A stretch of DNA of 64,000 nt from Candidatus Thiodictyon syntrophicum (GCF_002813775.1 NZ_CP020370.1:620001-684000), one strand, 5' to 3'. Shown: positions 38,405 to 48,422, counted from the first letter of the stretch. The notes: generated from the letters alone by a model not told the origin. Translations and numbers: made by a program.

Positions 38405-39361
38405 TCAGGCCGCCGCCTCCAAGACCAGCGGCGGCGGAAACCAGGTCTTGGCGATCTCCGCGTGCAGGTCGGCGATGGCCAGTTGCAGTTCATCGACATA
38501 GGTGTGGAGTTGCTGCTGGTCGAGCCGCCAGGGCTCGGCCGCTTCCAGATTGCGCCGCAGCCGGCCGGACACCCGCAGGGCGGCCTCGTTGCGCGGCAGC
38601 TTCTCCAGACTCTGGCGGGTGACCTCGATACAGTGGCGCACGGCGCGGGGGAAGTCCCGGTGCTGGAACAGGAAGCGCAGCACCCGCTCGCGCTGCACCC
38701 GCACCTGCTCGCTGCGCCGGTAGGCCTGATAGGCGCTGAGCGACTTCAGCACGCTCACCCACTGGATGGTCTCGAAGGGTTGCAGTTCGGTGGTCGTGTG
38801 GGGCAGCAGGTTGGCGGAGCGCACATCGACGATGCGGGTGGTCATGTCGGCGCGCTCCAGGAAGCGCCCCAGGTGCAGGAACTCGTAGCCCTGGTCGTGG
38901 ATCATGGTGCCGGAGAGCAGGCCGTTGATCCCCTGAGCGCCCAGGATGATCGCCTTGAGATAGGCGTGACGACCGCCCTTGGTCATGCCGCGCTCCAGTT
39001 CGTCGCGGCCGTAGAGATACAACTCGTTGAGTACCTCCCAGGCCTCCCGCGGAACGAAGTCGCGGATGGTGCGGCAGCCCTCGCGCGCCGCCGCCAGGGC
39101 GGAGAGGATAGACCCGGTATTCTTGGTGTCCCCGAGCAGGAAGTGTACGACGCTGGCCTCGCTGTAGTCCGGGTAGTCGGCCTCGAACTGGGCATTGGCC
39201 CCGCTGATGTAGACCAGGGGCGCCCAGCCGGGGGCGATGCCCCGCGGCAGGTCCAGGAGCAGGTTGGCGTTGACGGCGACGACCCGGGCGGCGTTCTCCG
39301 CCCGCTCCACATGGCGGCCCAACCAGTAAATGTTCTCAGCAACGCGCGACAGCATCCGCAA
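38405..39361 (-). CDS. Alpha-E domain protein (DUF403)
   Basis: A 318-residue all-helical protein beginning M-L-S-R-V-A-E-N-I-Y-W-L-G-R-H-V-E-R-A-E-N, the diagnostic opening of the alpha-E/DUF403 family. These proteins occur next to a circularly permuted ATP-grasp protein (here 39864-41306, same strand) and often a transglutaminase-like protease, and are thought to take part in a peptide synthesis or modification system; no product is known. About 500 bp of repeats separate the two genes. Confidence 0.9.
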   Translation of the reverse strand: MRMLSRVAENIYWLGRHVERAENAARVVAVNANLLLDLPRGIAPGWAPLVYISGANAQFEADYPDYSEASVVHFLLGDTKNTGSILSALAAAREGCRTIRDFVPREAWEVLNELYLYGRDELERGMTKGGRHAYLKAIILGAQGINGLLSGTMIHDQGYEFLHLGRFLERADMTTRIVDVRSANLLPHTTTELQPFETIQWVSVLKSLSAYQAYRRSEQVRVQRERVLRFLFQHRDFPRAVRHCIEVTRQSLEKLPRNEAALRVSGRLRRNLEAAEPWRLDQQQLHTYVDELQLAIADLHAEIAKTWFPPPLVLEAAA

Positions 39362-39430
39362 GTGTCCTCTTTGGCAAAAGATCGAGCTAGCCGCTAGCTA
39401 GTCGCCTGTTTCGTCTCTTGTTGCGTACCG

Positions 39431-39616
39431 ACCCCAACGGGGTCGAACATACCAGCCCAGGGCAACGCCCTGGGATAGCGTCATTTCGTCGGCCTAGCCC
39501 TGAAAGGGCGTGACACAATTGCGCGATTGCTTATGTCACGCCCTTTCAGGGCTGGGCTCCGTTATGCCTCATACCCAGGGCGTTGCCCTGGGCTGGTATG
39601 TCACGCCCCTTCGGGG
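39431..39616. repeat. Long nested palindrome (CCCAGGGCAACGCCCTGGG type)
   Basis: Outer arms CATACCAGCCCAGGGCAACG (39448, running to 39474) and the complement ending at 39600; inner arms AGCCCTGAAAGGGCGTGACA (39495) and TGTCACGCCCTTTCAGGGCT (39534); about 17 bp at the centre. Small ACCCCAACGGGGT and GCCCCTTCGGGGC hairpins flank it. It directly abuts R1 copy E and holds no gene. Confidence 0.8.
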
Positions 39617-39863
<247 letters not shown>

Positions 39864-39865
<2 letters not shown>

Positions 39866-41306
39866 AATCCGGCACGATCCAGGTGTCCTTACTCCCCCCG
39901 CCCTGGGATGAATTCACCACGAGCGACCCCTTGCGCAGCGCAACCCGGGTAAGCCCGCCCATGGTCACCTGTTGGCGGTCGGCCGACAGGATGAAGGGGC
40001 GGAGATCCACATGCCGGGGCTCCAGGTTGCGCCCGACGATGGTCGGCACCGTGGAGAGCTTGAGCGCCGGCTGGGAGATGTAGTTGCGCGGGTCCTGCTG
40101 GATCAGCACCGCGAACTGCGCACGCTCGGCCGCGGTGGAGGCGGGGCCGACCAGCATCCCGTAGCCGCCGGACTCGTTGGCCGGCTTCACCACCAGCCGT
40201 TCCATGTGCTCCAGGGTATAGGCCAGGGATGGTGCGTCCATGCAGCGATAGGTCGGCACATTGGGGAGTATGGCCTCGGCGTCCAGGTAGAACTTGATGA
40301 TCTCGGGCACGAAGGCGTAGACCACCTTGTCGTCCGCCACCCCGGCCCCGGGGGCATTGGCCAGGGCCACGGTGCCGGCGGTCCAGGCGCGCATCAGGCC
40401 CGGCACCCCCAGGGTGGAGTCGGGCCGGAAGGCCTCCGGGTCCAGGAACAGGTCGTCGACCCGCCGGTAGATCACGTCCACCCGCTTGGGGCCGTCGACC
40501 GTGCGCATGTAGACGCAGTCGTCCTTGTCGACGAAGAGGTCGCGCCCCTCCACCAGTTCGCAGCCCATCTGCTGGGCCAGGTAGGCGTGCTCGAAATAGG
40601 CGGAGTTGTAGATGCCCGGGGTCAGCACCGCCACCTGCGGATAGTCCGCGGGGCGCGGCGAGAGTGCCGCCAGGGTGTCGAAGAGCTGGGACGGGTAGTC
40701 GTCCACCGGCAGCGGGGCATAGTGCTCGAAGAGTTCCGGGAAGACCCGCTTGGTCACCAGGCGGTTCTCCAGCATGTAGGAGACTCCGGAGGGGACGCGC
40801 AGGTTGTCCTCCAGGACATAGATGGTCCCGTCCGCGTCGCGCACCAGGTCCGAGCCGCAGATGTGCGCCCAGATGCCCAGCGGCGGGTTGACCCCCACGC
40901 ACTGGGGCCGGAAGTTGACCGACCTGGCCAGCACCTCGGCGGGGAAGACCCCCTCCTTGATGACGCGCTGATCGTGGTAGAGGTCGTCGATGAAGAGGTT
41001 GAGCGCCTGCACCCGCTGCTTCAGACCCGCCTCCACCCGGTCCCACTCGGACTTGGGGATGATCCGCGGGATGATGTCGAAGGGCCAGGCGCGGTCGATG
41101 GCGCCCTCCTCCGAGTAGACGGTGAAGGTGATGCCCATCTCCTTGATCGCCACCTCAGCCGCCGCCTGGCGGGCCACCAGCTCGTCCGGCCCCAGGTCCT
41201 TGAGGTCATCGAGCAGCCCGGCGAAGGCGTTGCGGCCCTGACCGGGGGCGGCCACCAGCTCGTCGTACAGGTCCTGACAGGGATAGGTGTTCCAGTCGAT
41301 GCTCAA
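39864..41306 (-). CDS. Circularly permuted type 2 ATP-grasp protein
   Basis: A 480-residue member of the DUF404/DUF407 ATP-grasp family. Segments include the early F-T-V-Y-S-E-E-G-A-I-D-R-A-W-P-F-D-I-I-P-R, V-G-V-N-P-P-L-G-I-W-A-H-I near 137-149, and the nucleotide-binding M-E-R-L-V-V-K-P-A-N-E-S-G-G-Y-G-M in the C-terminal third. ATP-dependent carboxylate-amine ligation is expected; the substrate is unknown. It partners the alpha-E protein at 38405. The stop codon is TAG formed at the junction with R1 copy E. Confidence 0.9.
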
Positions 41307-41477
41307 AGCGCTTCACTCCAGGGCCGGATGACCTGAGACGGCTGCCTCAGGGGTAGGCGGGCGGACCGCGGACGCCGGGGCGGACGACGGCAAGCCTCGG
41401 GTGGGGAGTATGCTGGAGCGGGGGCGGGGAAGTCTATGGGCAGCGGGGTCCGCGGGTTTGGACACGGTTTTCCACAT

Positions 41478-41984
41478 TTAGAACACCGCGAACAACTCGC
41501 TCCAGCGCTGGTCCAGATGGTCCGCGTGCCGCTGCTCCTCGTGCGCAAAGAACGCGAACAGGTCGCGTAACGGTCCCGGAGGGGCCAGTTCCGCCAAATA
41601 GCCGTAGTGCTCTCGGGCAATCTCCTCCCGGGACTTGGCATAGGCGAGCAACTCGTCCTCTTGGGGCGCGGCCGGCAGGTCCAGGGGGGTGATGAAGGTA
41701 CGGAAGGCCGGGGTACTCGCGGGGGCGGCGATGCGCTGGCGCAGGTGCTGCGCAAGCCCCGGTTGGGCGGCCAGCCCGCGGAGCATGAGGCCGTGCTGTT
41801 CCTCCTCGTTCGCTAACTCATCGGCAAGCGTACTCGTCTCGGTGTTGAGCCGGCGGGCGAGCTCGCGATAAAAGTCGGCGGCAGCGGCCTCGAACTCCTG
41901 GGCCATCGTGATCGCTTCCGCAAGTGTCATCCGATCGAGTCGGCTCGTGATCGCCTGTGGGTTGTGGGTTTCGGCATGGCTCAT
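41478..41984 (-). CDS. Ferritin-like/rubrerythrin-family protein
   Basis: A 168-residue four-helix protein. Metal-ligand pattern: E-F-E-A-A-A-A-D-F-Y near 30-39, N-E-E-E-Q-H near 59-64, S-R-E-E-I-A-R-E-H-Y and A-H-E-E-Q-R-H in the C-terminal half. This fits the di-iron rubrerythrin-like domain without a rubredoxin tail. Probable role in peroxide or iron handling. No linked gene explains it; 171 bp before the ATP-grasp gene and 148 bp on the other side hold nothing clear. Confidence 0.82.
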   Translation of the reverse strand: MSHAETHNPQAITSRLDRMTLAEAITMAQEFEAAAADFYRELARRLNTETSTLADELANEEEQHGLMLRGLAAQPGLAQHLRQRIAAPASTPAFRTFITPLDLPAAPQEDELLAYAKSREEIAREHYGYLAELAPPGPLRDLFAFFAHEEQRHADHLDQRWSELFAVF

Positions 41985-42132
41985 GGCTGCACCTGAATTG
42001 GTCGACCGACTGACTGGGCGGAACTGGGGGCGCGAGAGTCAAGTCCAAGTGGTCTTTATAGGACATGCGCTTACTGCCTGCCATTAGCGATCCCGGACAA
42101 CCGCGCCTGACCGTTGGTGGCGTTCTTGATCT

Positions 42133-44544
42133 TCAGGGCGCGCCGCCTTGCGCTGGTCGAGTACCAGGGACCGCTGGGGGAAAGACATAGATCTGGCCCG
42201 GCACCGTCTCCTCCCGACCCGCGGCCGGCGGTGCGCCGATCAGCGCGGTGTCACCGTCGGTGGCGAGCACGGCCCCGAACTGCCCGCCGAACCCCGGGTC
42301 CCCCGTCAGTTCGGCCCCCTGGTTCCAGGTCCCCCGTGCGTACCGGTAGACGTAGGCGGCACCCCGCCCCTGCCGCGCCTGGGGGGCGCCGATCAGGGCC
42401 GCCCGGCCGGCGAGGCTCACCGCCGCCCCGAACTGGTCCCCGTTCTGGCGGTCGGTTGGCCACAGGCACTGCTGCCGCGACCAGCCATCCGCGCCCCGGG
42501 CATAGGCGCAAACGGCCCCCGCGGCGGTGCGCCAGCCCTGGCCGTGGGCGCGCGGCACGCCCACCAGCAGGCGGGGGCCGGCGAGTGCGACCGCGGCCCC
42601 GTAGTCCTTCCAGCCGCCCGGCTCGGTGAGCTTGGCGGTCTGGGTCCAGTCGCCGTCGTCGCGCCGGAAGAGATAGACCGAGCCTTGCTCCCAGGCCCCG
42701 GGGTAGTCGTCGCCCGGGGCGCCGACGGCCAGGGTGTCGCCGTCGATGGCGAGCGCCTCGCCGAAGTGGTCCCAGGGCTCGCGGTCGGGCGCGCGCAGGA
42801 GCGCCTCCCGGGTCCAGTCCTCGCCCTGGCGCCGATAGACCAGGACCGCGCCATAATCGGTCGCCCGCCCGCCCGCCCGGTCGTCATCGCCCGGCAGCCC
42901 GACCACCAGCGTATCGCCGGCGATGGCGACCGGATAGCCCGGCGTCCAGAAGCTGTAGGTCATGGGGATGGTGATCCGGGCCTGCTGGACCCAATCCTGC
43001 CCCCGCCGGACGAACACATAGACCGCGCCATTGGCGGGGGCGGAAACCGCGAGCGTATCACCGGACATGGCCATGGCGGACCCGAAGTGGTCCCCGGGCA
43101 CACCGTCATCCGGGGTCAGTCGCCGCTCGGCGACCAGTCCATCGGGCGTGCGGCTGAAGAGATACGCCGACCCCGGTCGACCCAGAATGACCGGGGCGCC
43201 CACGGCCAGCGTCTCCCCGCCCAGGGCGACGGCGGCGCCGGTGATCGCGCCCGGCACGGCGCCGCCGAGCCCGATCCGCGGACCCGGCTGGGGCGGCGGC
43301 AGGGCCGAGGCGGTGATCGTATAGCTGAAGGTGGCGGCGTCGTCGGCCGCGAGCGGGACCGGCAGCTCGTCCAGGAACTCGGCATAGGCGACGACATTGT
43401 CCTCCCCCTCGTAGTTGCTCCCATAGGTCATCAACTTGACCGAAAAGGCGAGGTCCGATTGCAGGTCGCCGACCCAGAGGCTCACCCGCCGGGCATAGTC
43501 GGCCGCGTCATAGGTCTGGTAGTGGGAGGGCGTGCGATCCAGTTGCATCAGCCCGAAACAGGGGGCGGGGCCGAAGTCGCGAAAGACCGGCCGCGCGCCG
43601 ACGGCGGGGACCAGGCCTTGGAGCGGGGCGGCGGCCTGACCGCACACCGTCATGGTGTCGGCGTCGTGGGCCTCGTCCCCGGGATCGGCCGGCGTCTGTG
43701 CCTCCCCCTTCCAGAACATGCTGCTCATGGCAATCGGACTGACCAGTGCCCCCACTGGTCCCACATAGCCGGCGCGCGGATAGAACCGCAGCGTCGTCTG
43801 CATCCGTGTGCTCAGATCCGCGCTCATTACTGTCTGCATGCAGGCGGTGAAGGGTGCGCTCTCGATGACCCCCAGCGCGGCGAAGCGATGGTAGGGCAGC
43901 GGTCGCAGATAAAGCTCCGTGAGCCGCGGCTTGGCCTCGACGTCGCCGACGTTGTAGGCGCTCAGGCGCAGGCTGGTGCCGAAACCGGTGTCGAGCCCGG
44001 TGAGGCGGACATAGCCGCTGCCCCCCAGGTAGGCGAACTGCGGCCAGGTGGGGGCGGCGCCCCGCCGCGCGCCCAGGTTCAGGGCGGTGATGAACCGCGC
44101 CGCCGCGGGAATCCGGGTCGGCAGCGGCGGCTCGATGTCCGGTGAGCCATAGTCGAAGTCGGACAGTCGATAGGCCCCGGCGCTGTAGGGGCGCGCCATC
44201 CCGGGGGCGAACCGCAGATCGATCGGTTCCCGGTGCACATTGCCGCGCGGGCGCGCCTTGGCCCACAGGAAGCGGTCCTGATAGACGAACTGGCGGGGCT
44301 CGATGCGATTGTATTCCTCGAAGACCAGGCCCGGGTCCTCCTTGGCCCCGGTCTGCGGCGGGTCGAACAGCGGCAGGGGCACCGACACGGGCGGGGTGTC
44401 CGGCTGGTGCGACCGCTCGAAGGCGCTTTGGCAGACCGCCGCGAAGTCGCCGTCGAGCGCCGGGAAGGGGTTTGCGGTCAGACCCGGGCGAGGGGTCAGG
44501 AGGAGCACGGGCAGGCAGGCGAGGACGAGGCGGTGGGCGGGCAC
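42133..44544 (-). CDS. OpgG/MdoG-like protein fused to a seven-repeat FG-GAP propeller
   Basis: An 803-residue exported protein (signal peptide to about residue 24). Residues about 60-420 follow the MdoG/OpgG plan: Y-N-R-I-E-P-R-Q-F-V-Y early, S-S-M-F-W-K-G-E near 281, E-A-H-D-A-D-T-M-T-V just after, F-G-L-M-Q-L-D-R-T-x-S-H-Y-Q, and D-N-V-V-A-Y near the domain end. From about 440 to 790 there are seven FG-GAP units such as G-D-H-F-G-S-A-M-A-M-S-G-D-T-L-A-V-S-A-P and W-D-H-F-G-E-A-L-A-I-D-G-D-T-L-A-V-G-A-P, enough for a seven-bladed propeller. OpgG acts in periplasmic glucan branching or export. Its partner OpgH is absent from the window. The fusion is unusual in my knowledge of the family. 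Confidence 0.78.
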   Translation of the reverse strand: MPAHRLVLACLPVLLLTPRPGLTANPFPALDGDFAAVCQSAFERSHQPDTPPVSVPLPLFDPPQTGAKEDPGLVFEEYNRIEPRQFVYQDRFLWAKARPRGNVHREPIDLRFAPGMARPYSAGAYRLSDFDYGSPDIEPPLPTRIPAAARFITALNLGARRGAAPTWPQFAYLGGSGYVRLTGLDTGFGTSLRLSAYNVGDVEAKPRLTELYLRPLPYHRFAALGVIESAPFTACMQTVMSADLSTRMQTTLRFYPRAGYVGPVGALVSPIAMSSMFWKGEAQTPADPGDEAHDADTMTVCGQAAAPLQGLVPAVGARPVFRDFGPAPCFGLMQLDRTPSHYQTYDAADYARRVSLWVGDLQSDLAFSVKLMTYGSNYEGEDNVVAYAEFLDELPVPLAADDAATFSYTITASALPPPQPGPRIGLGGAVPGAITGAAVALGGETLAVGAPVILGRPGSAYLFSRTPDGLVAERRLTPDDGVPGDHFGSAMAMSGDTLAVSAPANGAVYVFVRRGQDWVQQARITIPMTYSFWTPGYPVAIAGDTLVVGLPGDDDRAGGRATDYGAVLVYRRQGEDWTREALLRAPDREPWDHFGEALAIDGDTLAVGAPGDDYPGAWEQGSVYLFRRDDGDWTQTAKLTEPGGWKDYGAAVALAGPRLLVGVPRAHGQGWRTAAGAVCAYARGADGWSRQQCLWPTDRQNGDQFGAAVSLAGRAALIGAPQARQGRGAAYVYRYARGTWNQGAELTGDPGFGGQFGAVLATDGDTALIGAPPAAGREETVPGQIYVFPPAVPGTRPAQGGAP

Positions 44545-44770
44545 GCGATCTCTCCGTGGCGGTGAGGTACTCGATCCTGGGGTACCGACCCGACCGGCAC
44601 GGCCGCGACCCCATCGGCATCCTTATGCCGGGGGGCGGCCGGGAAAGACCAAAGGCGGGGCACTTAGGCGATTTCCGAAGAAATCCGTACCACGAAGGCT
44701 CGACCCGGGCTGCGAGCGCTCGCCGGTGCCTGGTGGCCGGGATTATGACCAAGGCCGCCGGGGCGACTCG

Positions 44771-44832
44771 ACCGGAGGCCGACGCTTTAGCGGGCAGCGG
44801 CGCCGCATCCGGCTGAAGCCGCGACCTCCGGT
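44771..44832. repeat. Inverted repeat, ACCGGAGG / CCTCCGGT type
   Basis: ACCGGAGGCCGACGCTTTAG on the left pairs imperfectly with GGCTGAAGCCGCGACCTCCG on the right. A related, longer pair is at 56020-56124. It lies in a 327-bp gap (44545-44871) where I see no gene. Confidence 0.6.
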
Positions 44833-44871
44833 TTGTGGTGCGGGTACAAAGCCTGGGAACGAAGGGGCTTC

Positions 44872-46683
44872 TCACTTCACCGCAAAGACTTTCCCCCCAG
44901 GCACAAACGGCAGGCGTCGGCCTTCGGGCAACAGAAAGGCGTGGTCGAAGGCAATCTCAAGCGCGTCTTCGCACTCGCCATCCGTAATCAACAACAGTGG
45001 GCCGTGCCGGGGGAATTCGCCCCGCTGGGCCAGGCGGCTCAGGCAATCCACCCCCGGTTGCAGCACGGTGCCGCCCCGGCCCTTGAGCGTGAAGCGTTCC
45101 AGCAGGCGCTCCGGCTCCACCCAGCCGTCGTCATAGGCGGCGGCGTCGCAACACACCAGGCGTACTGCATAGACGTCATGCGCGAGGCTGTAGCTGGCGA
45201 TGGCGCCCAGTGCCTTGCCCAGAAGTTGCGGCGGCATCGACCCCGAGGTGTCCAGCACCACGCCGAACACCCGGCTCTTGCGCTGCTCTTCCGGCGGTTT
45301 CAGCGGGGAAGGACGCGGGATGCCCGGGGTGGCGGACTGGCGGCGCGAGGGCCGGGCGTAGCTGCGGCGCAGCTCAGGCGGTGGGAAACGCTCGTCGAAC
45401 CACTCTGCCAGCCGCACATCCCAGGGGATCGGCGGCTGGCTCAGGCTGCGGATCGCCTCGATCAACCCCGCCGGAATGGTGCCGCGCCCGCCGCCGAAGA
45501 GCCAGCGCTCCAGCCCTTGCGCCAAGGCGCGGCGGCAGTATTCCTCGGCATCCACGAAGGGGCCGTCCCGCGCCTCGCCCAACATATCCGGCTGGCCGGG
45601 GCCGCGCAGCGTGATGAGCTTGCGCGCCCGGCGCAGATTGCGCGCCAGCAGGTCGTAGACCTCCTCCGCGCTGTGCGCGGCCAGGGTCGGGTCGTGCAAG
45701 AGGCCCAACGCGGGTGCTGTACCGACGCCCATGTCGATCAGCCAGGCGTTGATCAGGAAATCGCAGGCGACATTCCACAGCAAGGGATCGCGCCCGCGCC
45801 GCCGGGAACCATGGTTCAACCCGGCATGGAGCAGTTCATGGGCGAAGACGAAGAGCGCCTGCGCATCGGTCAGCCGCGCCGTTGGATTCATCCAAATGGT
45901 CCGCGCCCCGACATCGATGGCAGCCACCTGGATATCATACTGTCGGCACTGCGCCAAACCCTCCTCCAGGTCGAAACCGGCGGCCAGGGCACCGAGCAAT
46001 GGATAGCTGTCCATCAGCCGGCGCCTGGCCCGCTGGGCCGGGCTGTCGGCCGGGGTGACATGGCCGGCGGCGGTCTCCCGACCCGCCACCACCCGCAAGG
46101 CGCGGCCCACCCCCTGGGCAATACCCTCCGCCAGCAAGGCGGGCCAGTCCGGCGGCTTCCGCCAATGGTCGACCCCCTTGCCGTCGAGTCCCACAAACAG
46201 CGGCCGGCCCCCGCACCACCATCGATGCCATCGCGCCAAGGCCGGGTCCACTGCGTCGGCGCACCAACGCCGGAACAAGGCGTCCTCGCCCCCGGCCGGC
46301 ACCACGACCGGCCCATGCCACAAGACCTCCGGCAGTTGTCCCAGCTTCAACTCATCGCAGAACCGCTCGGCACTGAGCAGGCAGGCGGTCTCCCAGAGGT
46401 CCTGCGGCGCACGCCCGCGTACCATACCGAAGCCCAGACAGACAACGCCGATCCCGATTACCCGCGCCCATTCATCGGCCGAGGCGCGGCGCGTCGGATG
46501 CAGATAGACCGACCCCTTGGGCGTGACGGCCAGCCACCCCTGGTCAGCGACGAATTGGTGGGGCTTGTCGGGGATGAAGTGGATTTCCCCGAGCAAGGGC
46601 AAGAGCACCGCCTTCTCACGCAGCAGGGCGAGTCCGGCCTCGCGGGCCTCCTGCGCAGGGTCCGGGCGTCGCGGGCGCGCCAT
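44872..46683 (-). CDS. VWA-like/metallopeptidase-like protein (DUF2201-type)
   Basis: A 603-residue protein. An N-terminal metallopeptidase-like domain holds H-E-L-L-H at 282-286 with a third His at 291. The C-terminal VWA-like domain has the MIDAS D-T-S-G-S-M and later T-D-G-E-C. The MoxR ATPase gene precedes it by 3 bp on the same strand. MoxR AAA+ proteins with VWA partners act as chaperones in metal-cofactor insertion or complex assembly; the target of this pair is unknown. Confidence 0.85.
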   Translation of the reverse strand: MARPRRPDPAQEAREAGLALLREKAVLLPLLGEIHFIPDKPHQFVADQGWLAVTPKGSVYLHPTRRASADEWARVIGIGVVCLGFGMVRGRAPQDLWETACLLSAERFCDELKLGQLPEVLWHGPVVVPAGGEDALFRRWCADAVDPALARWHRWWCGGRPLFVGLDGKGVDHWRKPPDWPALLAEGIAQGVGRALRVVAGRETAAGHVTPADSPAQRARRRLMDSYPLLGALAAGFDLEEGLAQCRQYDIQVAAIDVGARTIWMNPTARLTDAQALFVFAHELLHAGLNHGSRRRGRDPLLWNVACDFLINAWLIDMGVGTAPALGLLHDPTLAAHSAEEVYDLLARNLRRARKLITLRGPGQPDMLGEARDGPFVDAEEYCRRALAQGLERWLFGGGRGTIPAGLIEAIRSLSQPPIPWDVRLAEWFDERFPPPELRRSYARPSRRQSATPGIPRPSPLKPPEEQRKSRVFGVVLDTSGSMPPQLLGKALGAIASYSLAHDVYAVRLVCCDAAAYDDGWVEPERLLERFTLKGRGGTVLQPGVDCLSRLAQRGEFPRHGPLLLITDGECEDALEIAFDHAFLLPEGRRLPFVPGGKVFAVK

Positions 46684-46686
46684 GGC

Positions 46687-47751
46687 TCAGGCCTTGTCGT
46701 GTCCGGCTAGGCGCGGCAGGTCGCGGGCCACCTCTACCAGGAACCAGGTCGGCAGGCGTCGCCCCTCGTCGTCCTGCGCCAGCACCGACTGGGCGATCTC
46801 CACGCTGATACGGGCCAACTCCTTGAGCCGGTCCTTGGCGCGCATCGCCAATTGCTGGTGTTCACTGCGCAGGTTGGCCTCGTCTTCCGGCAACTCCTTG
46901 CGCAGCAGTCCGCGCAGCGACTGCGCCAGAAAATACAGGATGTCGCGATCGGCGGGCGCATCCGGCCAATGCGCATCGCCCTTGAGGATGGCGGCGAGGG
47001 TATGCTTTTGCTGGATCTGCTTCAGGAAACCCTTGAACTGGCCGGCGTGGGGCGGACTGAGCAGGCCGAAGGCCAAGGCCTCCAGCAAGGTGTTGTCGAT
47101 GGTGCCGCTGAATGAATACAGCGCATCCGACAGCATGTGCCAGGAGCGCGGCGTGGAAAACGGCTCCTCATGCTTCGGCGGCTCGCTCCACAGATGGTCC
47201 GGGCGCAGTTGCAGGTACTCGACCACCCAGGGATGAATCCCGCCCTGATTGACCGCCCAGTCCAGCCATTGCCGATGGTCGGCGCGCAAATGGATATGCG
47301 CCAGGCGGTTGATTAGTGCCGAGGGCATGGGCTTGACGATCGCCGCATCCTTGGCGCGGTTGCCGGCCCCGATCACCAGGGTGCCCTTCGGCAAGCGATA
47401 CTCACCCACCCGTTGGTCCAGGATCAGCGAATAGAATGCCTTCTGGATCTCATGGCTGGCGGCATTGAGTTCGTCCAGGAACAGCACGAACGGCTCCCGC
47501 CGCACGATGTTGGCAGGCGGGAAAAAGCGCGAACAATCGCCGTCGATCTGCGGTACCCCCAGCAGGTCCTCCGGGGCCAGTTGGCTGCCCAACAAGGACA
47601 CGCACTCCAGCCCCAACTCGTTGGCGAAGCGGTTGACCAGAGCGGTCTTGCCGATGCCCGGGGCGCCCCAGAGGAACACCGGGCGCACCACGGCGACGTT
47701 GAGCAGGAACTCGAAGGCCTGGTTCAGGGTGAGTTGGATGGCGGGGTTCAT
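46687..47751 (-). CDS. MoxR-type AAA+ ATPase
   Basis: A 354-residue AAA+ ATPase from the ATG at 47751 (M-N-P-A-I-Q). Walker A G-A-P-G-I-G-K-T-A at 29-37, Walker B F-V-L-F-L-D-E-L-N-A, and the sensor region V-I-G-A-G-N-R. The V-F-L-W-G-A-P-G-I-G-K-T context and the downstream VWA gene place it in the MoxR group. Upstream in-frame codons to 47802 look non-conserved. The 226 bp upstream of the start hold nothing clear. Confidence 0.87.
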   Translation of the reverse strand: MNPAIQLTLNQAFEFLLNVAVVRPVFLWGAPGIGKTALVNRFANELGLECVSLLGSQLAPEDLLGVPQIDGDCSRFFPPANIVRREPFVLFLDELNAASHEIQKAFYSLILDQRVGEYRLPKGTLVIGAGNRAKDAAIVKPMPSALINRLAHIHLRADHRQWLDWAVNQGGIHPWVVEYLQLRPDHLWSEPPKHEEPFSTPRSWHMLSDALYSFSGTIDNTLLEALAFGLLSPPHAGQFKGFLKQIQQKHTLAAILKGDAHWPDAPADRDILYFLAQSLRGLLRKELPEDEANLRSEHQQLAMRAKDRLKELARISVEIAQSVLAQDDEGRRLPTWFLVEVARDLPRLAGHDKA

Positions 47752-47977
47752 GAGAGGATTAAAATGGAGCGGAAGCAGAAAACACTTTACACAGTGTAAC
47801 ACTGCTCACTGATAGCCCAGATCGCCCGCACCGTCACCAGCCACGCGACCGGCAGCGGTAACCGGCCACGACAAGATCGGCTGGCGGGGGAACTGTGGCG
47901 GATGTCCGGTGACGGCGCAGTTCACATCGCGGAGTACAGCAGGAACGCTCTGCACCCACCAGATTCGCCCTGCGCAC

Positions 47978-48283
47978 CTAGATGACTTCACGCAAGACTT
48001 CGGGATGACGGGCAACGATTTTCAATAGCGTCTCAGCCGCTCCTGACGGCCGGCGGCGCCCCTGTTCCCATTGCTGCAAGGTCCGTGGAGAGATCTGAAG
48101 CGCAGCCGCGAACTGAGCCTGAGAAAGACCACATCGCAGGCGGGTTGCCGCAACTTCGTTCGGCTCCACATCGTAGACTGCACCATAACGCCCCGCCTTG
48201 ACATCGCGAACGGCCTGCAGCAGTTCTTCGCCAATATTGCGCTGCGCGTCGCGCTCAAGAAGTTCTTGATCAGTGAGTGGCAT
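47978..48283 (-). CDS. HTH antitoxin of a RelE-like/HigA-type system
   Basis: A 101-residue protein from ATG 48283. The C-terminal XRE helix-turn-helix (L-R-C-G-L-S-Q-A-Q-F-A-A-A-L-Q-I-S-P-R-T-L-Q-Q-W-E-Q-G-R) is complete. It overlaps the 3' end of the RelE-like toxin gene by 14 bp (toxin first, antitoxin second), the HigBA/RelE-XRE order. The toxin is interrupted by an insertion sequence, so this antitoxin is now an orphan. Confidence 0.85.
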   Translation of the reverse strand: MPLTDQELLERDAQRNIGEELLQAVRDVKAGRYGAVYDVEPNEVAATRLRCGLSQAQFAAALQISPRTLQQWEQGRRRPSGAAETLLKIVARHPEVLREVI

Positions 48284-48422
48284 ATCCAAAAACCTCTGCA
48301 ATCTGCCGCAGCACATGAGAAGGAATGTTATCCTCAGCACTCTTGGCATACATGATGAGCAGCACAACCGCGCCGCTCGATAACCGCGTGGTGTAGATCA
48401 CCCTGATCCCGCCGCGCTTACC
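48270..48422 (-). pseudogene. RelE-like toxin, C-terminal half (split by the IS)
   Basis: The frame reads G-K-R-G-G-I-R-V-I-Y, then S-G-A-V-V-L-L-I-M-Y-A-K-S-A-E-D-N-I-P-S-H-V-L-R, the conserved second half of RelE/HigB-2 toxins. It begins at the 9-bp target duplication 48414-48422. The first half is at 50784-50960. Joining the halves across one copy of the duplication restores a continuous toxin frame of about 105 residues. Confidence 0.88.
48414..48422. repeat. Target-site duplication, left copy
   Basis: GCGCTTACC, identical to 50784-50792 on the other side of the insertion sequence. Nine base pairs is the size expected for IS4/IS50-group transposition. Confidence 0.9.

Noticed and set aside
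42148..44145. Long plus-strand frame opposite the OpgG/FG-GAP gene
   Set aside because: Antisense shadow; no start context and no recognisable domains.
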